Positions 5,389 to 8,509 of a stretch of 8,509 bases of DNA are shown here, piece by piece. Where the stretch lies: the NCBI GenBank assembly GCA_026982275.1, contig JALSHK010000476.1, positions 1 to 8,509 of the forward strand, in the 5' to 3' direction. The notes below the pieces were generated by a model. It searched no databases. It saw only the letters and a program-made list of their open reading frames with translations, and was not told the origin of the DNA. Source of the DNA: Paracoccaceae bacterium. GTDB lineage: Bacteria; Pseudomonadota; Alphaproteobacteria; Rhodobacterales; Rhodobacteraceae. A program made the position numbers and the translations under genes. The number at the start of each line of letters is the position of its first letter. Position 1 is the stretch's first letter.

Positions 5389-6960
5389 ATGTCGCAGATG
5401 ACAGAGAATGCGGGGCGGCTCGATGCAGTCGCCCCTGCTATTGAGCTGATTGGCATTTCCAAGGCCTTCGGGCCGGTGCAAGCCAATAAAGACATTTCCA
5501 TGACCGTTGCCAAAGGCGCGATTCACGGGATTGTGGGCGAAAACGGCGCAGGGAAATCCACCCTGATGTCCATTCTTTACGGTTTTTATAAAGCCGATTC
5601 CGGAAGTGTGAAAATAAACGGCGTGCCGACCACGATCAACGACAGCCATGATGCGATTGCGGCGGGGATCGGCATGGTGCATCAGCACTTCATGCTGGTG
5701 GATAATTTTACCGTGCTGGAAAACGTGGTTCTGGGCGCCGAAGAAGGCGCAACCCTTGGCCCGAGCCTGCGCAAGGCGCGCAAAGAGCTGAAGCGGCTGG
5801 CCGATGAATACGAGCTGGATGTGGATCCGGATGCCCTGATCGAGGATATTTCCGTGGGCTTCCAGCAGCGGGTGGAGATTTTGAAAGCGCTCTACCGCCA
5901 AGCCGAGATTTTGATACTGGACGAGCCTACCGGCGTGCTGACGCCAGATGAGGCAGACCACCTGTTCCGCATTTTGCGCAATCTGAAAGAGCAAGGCAAA
6001 ACCATCGTGATTATCACGCACAAGCTGCGGGAAATCATGGATGTAACGGATTCCGTTTCGGTGATGCGCCGTGGCGAGATGACCAAAACCATCGCCACCG
6101 CCAGCACCTCTCCCGAGGATCTGGCCGAGGCCATGGTCGGGCGGCGGGTGCTGCTTGAAGTTAATAAATCTCCCGCGCAGGTGGGCGAAACTGTAATGCA
6201 GGTCAAAGATTTAAGTGTCACCGATATGCATGGCGTAAAGCGGCTGAAAAACGTTTCTTTCGAGCTGAAACGCGGCGAAATCCTGGGCATTGCCGGGGTG
6301 GCGGGGAATGGGCAATCGGAATTGCTGGAAGTGATTTCGGGCATCGGGGCCGCCTCTGCCGGCGAGGTTTTGATGCATGGCGAGGCGATTGACATTTCAC
6401 GGCACGCCAATGCAGGGCTGCGGCGGCAGCGTGGCATTGGACATGTGCCCGAAGATCGCCACCAGCGCGGGCTGGTGATGCCCTTCATGACATGGGAAAA
6501 CACTGCCTTTGGCTATCATAACGAACCCGAATATAGCGGCAGATTCGGCCTCGCCAATCAAAAATCCATGAAGCAGGACGCGCGCGAAAAGATGGAGCGT
6601 TTTGATATTCGCCCCCCTATTCCGCAGCTTGTGGCCTCCAGTTTTTCCGGCGGCAACCAGCAAAAGATCGTGCTGGCGCGCGAGATAGAGCGCAATCCCG
6701 ATCTGCTGCTGATCGGCCAGCCCACGCGGGGCGTGGATATCGGCGCGATCGAATTCATCCACCAGCAAATCGTGAACCTGCGCGATTCGGGCAAGGCGAT
6801 ATTGCTGGTTTCGGTGGAGCTGGACGAGATCCAGGCGCTGTCGGACCGGATATTGGTGATGTTTGACGGGGTTATTCAAGGCGAGCGCCTGCCCGAAGAT
6901 ACCAATGAAAGCGAGCTGGGCCTGCTGATGGCGGGTGTTGATCCGGAGGCAAAACAATGA
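5389..6960 (+). CDS. double-domain ATPase of the BMP/nucleoside ABC importer
   Basis: A 523-residue protein with two ABC nucleotide-binding domains in one chain, as in the sugar and nucleoside importers of the RbsA/NupO type. Domain 1 is canonical: Walker A GENGAGKST at residues 50-58, Q-loop GMVHQHFMLVDNF, signature SVGFQQRVEILKALYR and Walker B ILILDEPTGVLTPDE with Asp178 and Glu179. Domain 2 (from about residue 265) has a degenerate Walker A (GVAGNGQSELL), an intact signature SFSGGNQQK at 418-426 and a Walker B of LLLIGQPTRGVD with Gln instead of the catalytic Glu. This asymmetry is normal for the family, with one hydrolysing and one mainly structural site. The gene starts nine bases after the binding-protein stop with GGCAGG before the ATG. 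Its TGA overlaps the ATG of the next permease. Confidence 0.95.
   Translation: MSQMTENAGRLDAVAPAIELIGISKAFGPVQANKDISMTVAKGAIHGIVGENGAGKSTLMSILYGFYKADSGSVKINGVPTTINDSHDAIAAGIGMVHQHFMLVDNFTVLENVVLGAEEGATLGPSLRKARKELKRLADEYELDVDPDALIEDISVGFQQRVEILKALYRQAEILILDEPTGVLTPDEADHLFRILRNLKEQGKTIVIITHKLREIMDVTDSVSVMRRGEMTKTIATASTSPEDLAEAMVGRRVLLEVNKSPAQVGETVMQVKDLSVTDMHGVKRLKNVSFELKRGEILGIAGVAGNGQSELLEVISGIGAASAGEVLMHGEAIDISRHANAGLRRQRGIGHVPEDRHQRGLVMPFMTWENTAFGYHNEPEYSGRFGLANQKSMKQDAREKMERFDIRPPIPQLVASSFSGGNQQKIVLAREIERNPDLLLIGQPTRGVDIGAIEFIHQQIVNLRDSGKAILLVSVELDEIQALSDRILVMFDGVIQGERLPEDTNESELGLLMAGVDPEAKQ
6945..6949 (+). promoter_or_regulatory. ribosome binding site of permease 1 inside the ATPase gene
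   Basis: GGAGG, seven bases before the ATG at 6957, lies within the last codons of the ATPase gene. It confirms the overlapping start. Confidence 0.75.
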
Positions 6961-8051
6961 ACAAGAATCTGCCGAAATGGGTTGATCTCGGGCTGATCCC
7001 CCTGCTTACCCTCTTGCTGGCTTTTGCGGTGTCAGGCCTAGTTGTATTATCGATAGGGGAAAACCCGGTCGAGGTGGTCAAGGTAATGTTGCAGGGGGCG
7101 TTTAATCCGTTCGGCATCGGCCATACGCTTTATTTCACCACCAATTTTATCTTTACCGGCCTTGCGGTTGCGGTCGCTTTTCATGCGAGGCTGTTTAATA
7201 TCGGCGGCGAAGGGCAAGCCGGGCTTGCAGGGGTTGGTGTGGCTTTGGTGATGCTGTCTTATGACTGGCCGAACTGGCCGGTTGCCTTGCTGGCTGGCAC
7301 CCTTGCAGCCATGGCCTTTGGCGCGGCATGGGCGGCCATTCCGGCCTATTTGCAAGCCAAGCGCGGCAGCCATATCGTGATTACCACCATTATGTTTAAT
7401 CTGATCGCGGGGGCGCTGATTGGCTATCTTCTGGTTGGTCCGATGCAGGCCGAAGGCTCTTTGCCCGAAAGCGCAGGCTTCCCCGAGGCGGCGGCTTTGC
7501 CCTCTTTGCATGTTATTCTTGGCTGGTTCGGGATCGAATTCGATAGATTCGCACCGGCCAATATCAGCCTCTTTCTGGCGCTGGTTGCGGCGGTTCTGGT
7601 TTGGGTTCTTATCTGGAAAACCCGGCTCGGCTATGAAATACGCGCCTTCGGGCATTCGGAAAAAGCTGCGGTCTATGCCGGGATATCCCCGATGAAAATT
7701 ACCATGATCGTTATGCTGGTCTCGGGCGCGTTATCGGGAATGATGGCGGTCAATACCGTTCAGGGCGAGGCCGAAAGGCTGGTGCTGGGCGCGGTGGAGG
7801 GCGCAGGGTTTATCGGCATTGCGGTGGCGCTAATGGGGCGATCGCATCCGGTGGGTGTGGTGCTGGCAGCCTTTCTTTTCGGCATCCTCACCCAGGGCGG
7901 TGCGGAGCTGCAATTCACGCTCGGCATTCCGGCACAGATGATCACCGTTATTCAGGCACTGATCATCATGTTTACCGGCTCGCTTGAAAACCTTGTGCGC
8001 ATTCCACTCGAGAAGCTGTTTATCCGGGCCGGAAAGGGGGCCGCATCATGA
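6957..8051 (+). CDS. BMP/nucleoside ABC transporter permease 1 (NupP-like)
   Basis: A 364-residue inner-membrane permease of the BPD_transp_2 family with about 8-10 hydrophobic segments. The first segment covers roughly residues 11-32 (LGLIPLLTLLLAFAVSGLVV). A long loop before FHARLFNIGGEGQAGLAGVG (FNIGGEGQ at residues 80-87) is the hallmark of this family, and IVITTIMFNLIAGALIGYLL follows. The stretch EIRAFGHSEKAAVYAGI near residues 226-242 is the cytoplasmic coupling region that meets the ATPase. It pairs with the second permease to form an asymmetric channel for nucleoside import. The start ATG overlaps the ATPase stop in ATGA, and its own stop overlaps the next gene in the same way, a compact co-translated order. 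The N-terminal half has fewer charged residues than usual loops, as expected for a permease. Confidence 0.94.
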   Translation: MNKNLPKWVDLGLIPLLTLLLAFAVSGLVVLSIGENPVEVVKVMLQGAFNPFGIGHTLYFTTNFIFTGLAVAVAFHARLFNIGGEGQAGLAGVGVALVMLSYDWPNWPVALLAGTLAAMAFGAAWAAIPAYLQAKRGSHIVITTIMFNLIAGALIGYLLVGPMQAEGSLPESAGFPEAAALPSLHVILGWFGIEFDRFAPANISLFLALVAAVLVWVLIWKTRLGYEIRAFGHSEKAAVYAGISPMKITMIVMLVSGALSGMMAVNTVQGEAERLVLGAVEGAGFIGIAVALMGRSHPVGVVLAAFLFGILTQGGAELQFTLGIPAQMITVIQALIIMFTGSLENLVRIPLEKLFIRAGKGAAS

Positions 8052-8509
8052 TGGATTTCCTGACAAATGATCTGTTGCAACTTACGGATTCCGCTGTGCG
8101 CTTTGCCATCCCGCTCATGCTGGCCTGCCTTGCCGGGCTATATTCCGAGCGCGCGGGGATCTTTGATATCGGGCTTGAAGGCAAGATGCTGGTCGCGGCT
8201 TTTGCGGCGGGGGCGTTTTCGGCGATTGCCGGCATGTCGGCCGCTGAAGGTGGCTGGGAAATGGGGGGCTGGTCCGTCTGGATCGGGCTTGGTGCGGCGA
8301 TCATCGCCTCAACGATTTTCTCGATGATCCATGCGTTTGCCTCGATCACCCTTCGAGGAAACCAGCTAATATCCGGCGTTGCTATCAATTTCTTCGCGGC
8401 AGGGATTACCGTGCTGATCGGGCAATACTGGTTTCGCATGGGCGGACAGACCCCGCAACTGCGCGAAGGCCAGCGCTTTGAGCCGATCACCTTGCCTTTT
8501 GCCGAAAGC
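8048..8509 (+). CDS. BMP/nucleoside ABC transporter permease 2 (NupQ-like), 3' truncated by window
   Basis: The frame is open from the ATG at 8048 to the window end (154 codons), so the C-terminal half is missing. The protein begins MMDFLTNDLLQLTDSAVRFA, then has the hydrophobic IPLMLACLAGLYSERAG and the family signature GIFDIGLEGKMLVAAFAAGA (Glu44-Gly45-Lys46), equivalent to the NIGGEGQ segment of permease 1. TLRGNQLISGVAINFFAAG follows, again typical of the second permease of BMP-type importers. The start overlaps the stop of permease 1 (ATGA). A second ATG directly follows at 8051, but AAAGGGGG (about 8033-8040) is better spaced for 8048. The two permeases are distinct, so the channel is a heterodimer. 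Confidence 0.92.
   Translation, partial: MMDFLTNDLLQLTDSAVRFAIPLMLACLAGLYSERAGIFDIGLEGKMLVAAFAAGAFSAIAGMSAAEGGWEMGGWSVWIGLGAAIIASTIFSMIHAFASITLRGNQLISGVAINFFAAGITVLIGQYWFRMGGQTPQLREGQRFEPITLPFAES

Noticed and set aside
4345..6021. 558-codon open frame on the - strand opposite the BMP and ATPase genes
   Set aside because: The + strand proteins have complete family motifs. The reverse frame has none and crosses a gene boundary and a promoter region.
6690..6750. Gln in place of the catalytic Glu in the second Walker B of the ATPase, as a sign of a dead enzyme
   Set aside because: QPTRG in the second domain is the normal state in this double-domain importer family; the first domain is fully canonical.

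Overview
The window looks like chromosomal DNA of an alphaproteobacterium, most likely a Rhodobacterales (Roseobacter-type) organism. The basis is the GC-rich coding sequence, the style of the encoded proteins (a PlsB-like acyltransferase, an Nfu protein with an Nfu_N domain, a four-gene BMP-type ABC transporter) and a GAGGATATTT-type intergenic motif that I recall from Rhodobacteraceae. This is recognition from memory, not a database result. All genes lie on the + strand and are tightly packed; no gap between genes exceeds about 235 bases. I see no tRNA, rRNA, insertion sequence, CRISPR array or prophage gene.

Layout. (1) 2-664 is the 3' part of a PlsB-like glycerol-3-phosphate acyltransferase gene. 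(2) 802-2985 holds an exported single-domain rhodanese, a UspA-family protein behind a strong leader stem-loop, and a class V-fold PLP enzyme whose ATG directly abuts the usp stop codon. (3) 2986-3218 is the richest non-coding stretch. It holds a run of three hairpins, the GAGGATATTT motif, a perfect 14-bp palindrome and a sigma70-like promoter overlapped by a TGA-N9-TCA site. (4) 3219-4191 encodes an Nfu-type Fe-S cluster carrier and a RimI-like GNAT acetyltransferase one base apart. (5) 4192-4365 holds a hairpin and a likely promoter. (6) 4366-8509 encodes a BMP/PnrA-type nucleoside ABC importer in the order binding protein, double-domain ATPase, permease 1 and permease 2 (cut by the window end). 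The last three genes are linked by ATGA stop-start overlaps.

How the genes work together. The transporter is one complete functional unit: the periplasmic lipid-free BMP protein captures a nucleoside-like ligand, two different permeases form the channel, and one fused ATPase supplies both nucleotide-binding domains. The middle genes have a loose sulfur/Fe-S flavour (rhodanese, class V PLP fold, Nfu). The PLP enzyme lacks the cysteine expected in a cysteine desulfurase, so a shared sulfur relay is not demonstrated.

Nothing here is a clear new multi-gene system. The points most worth a second look are the non-coding structures before the usp and nfu genes, the usp-PLP enzyme pair, and the atypical nucleotide loop of the Usp protein.
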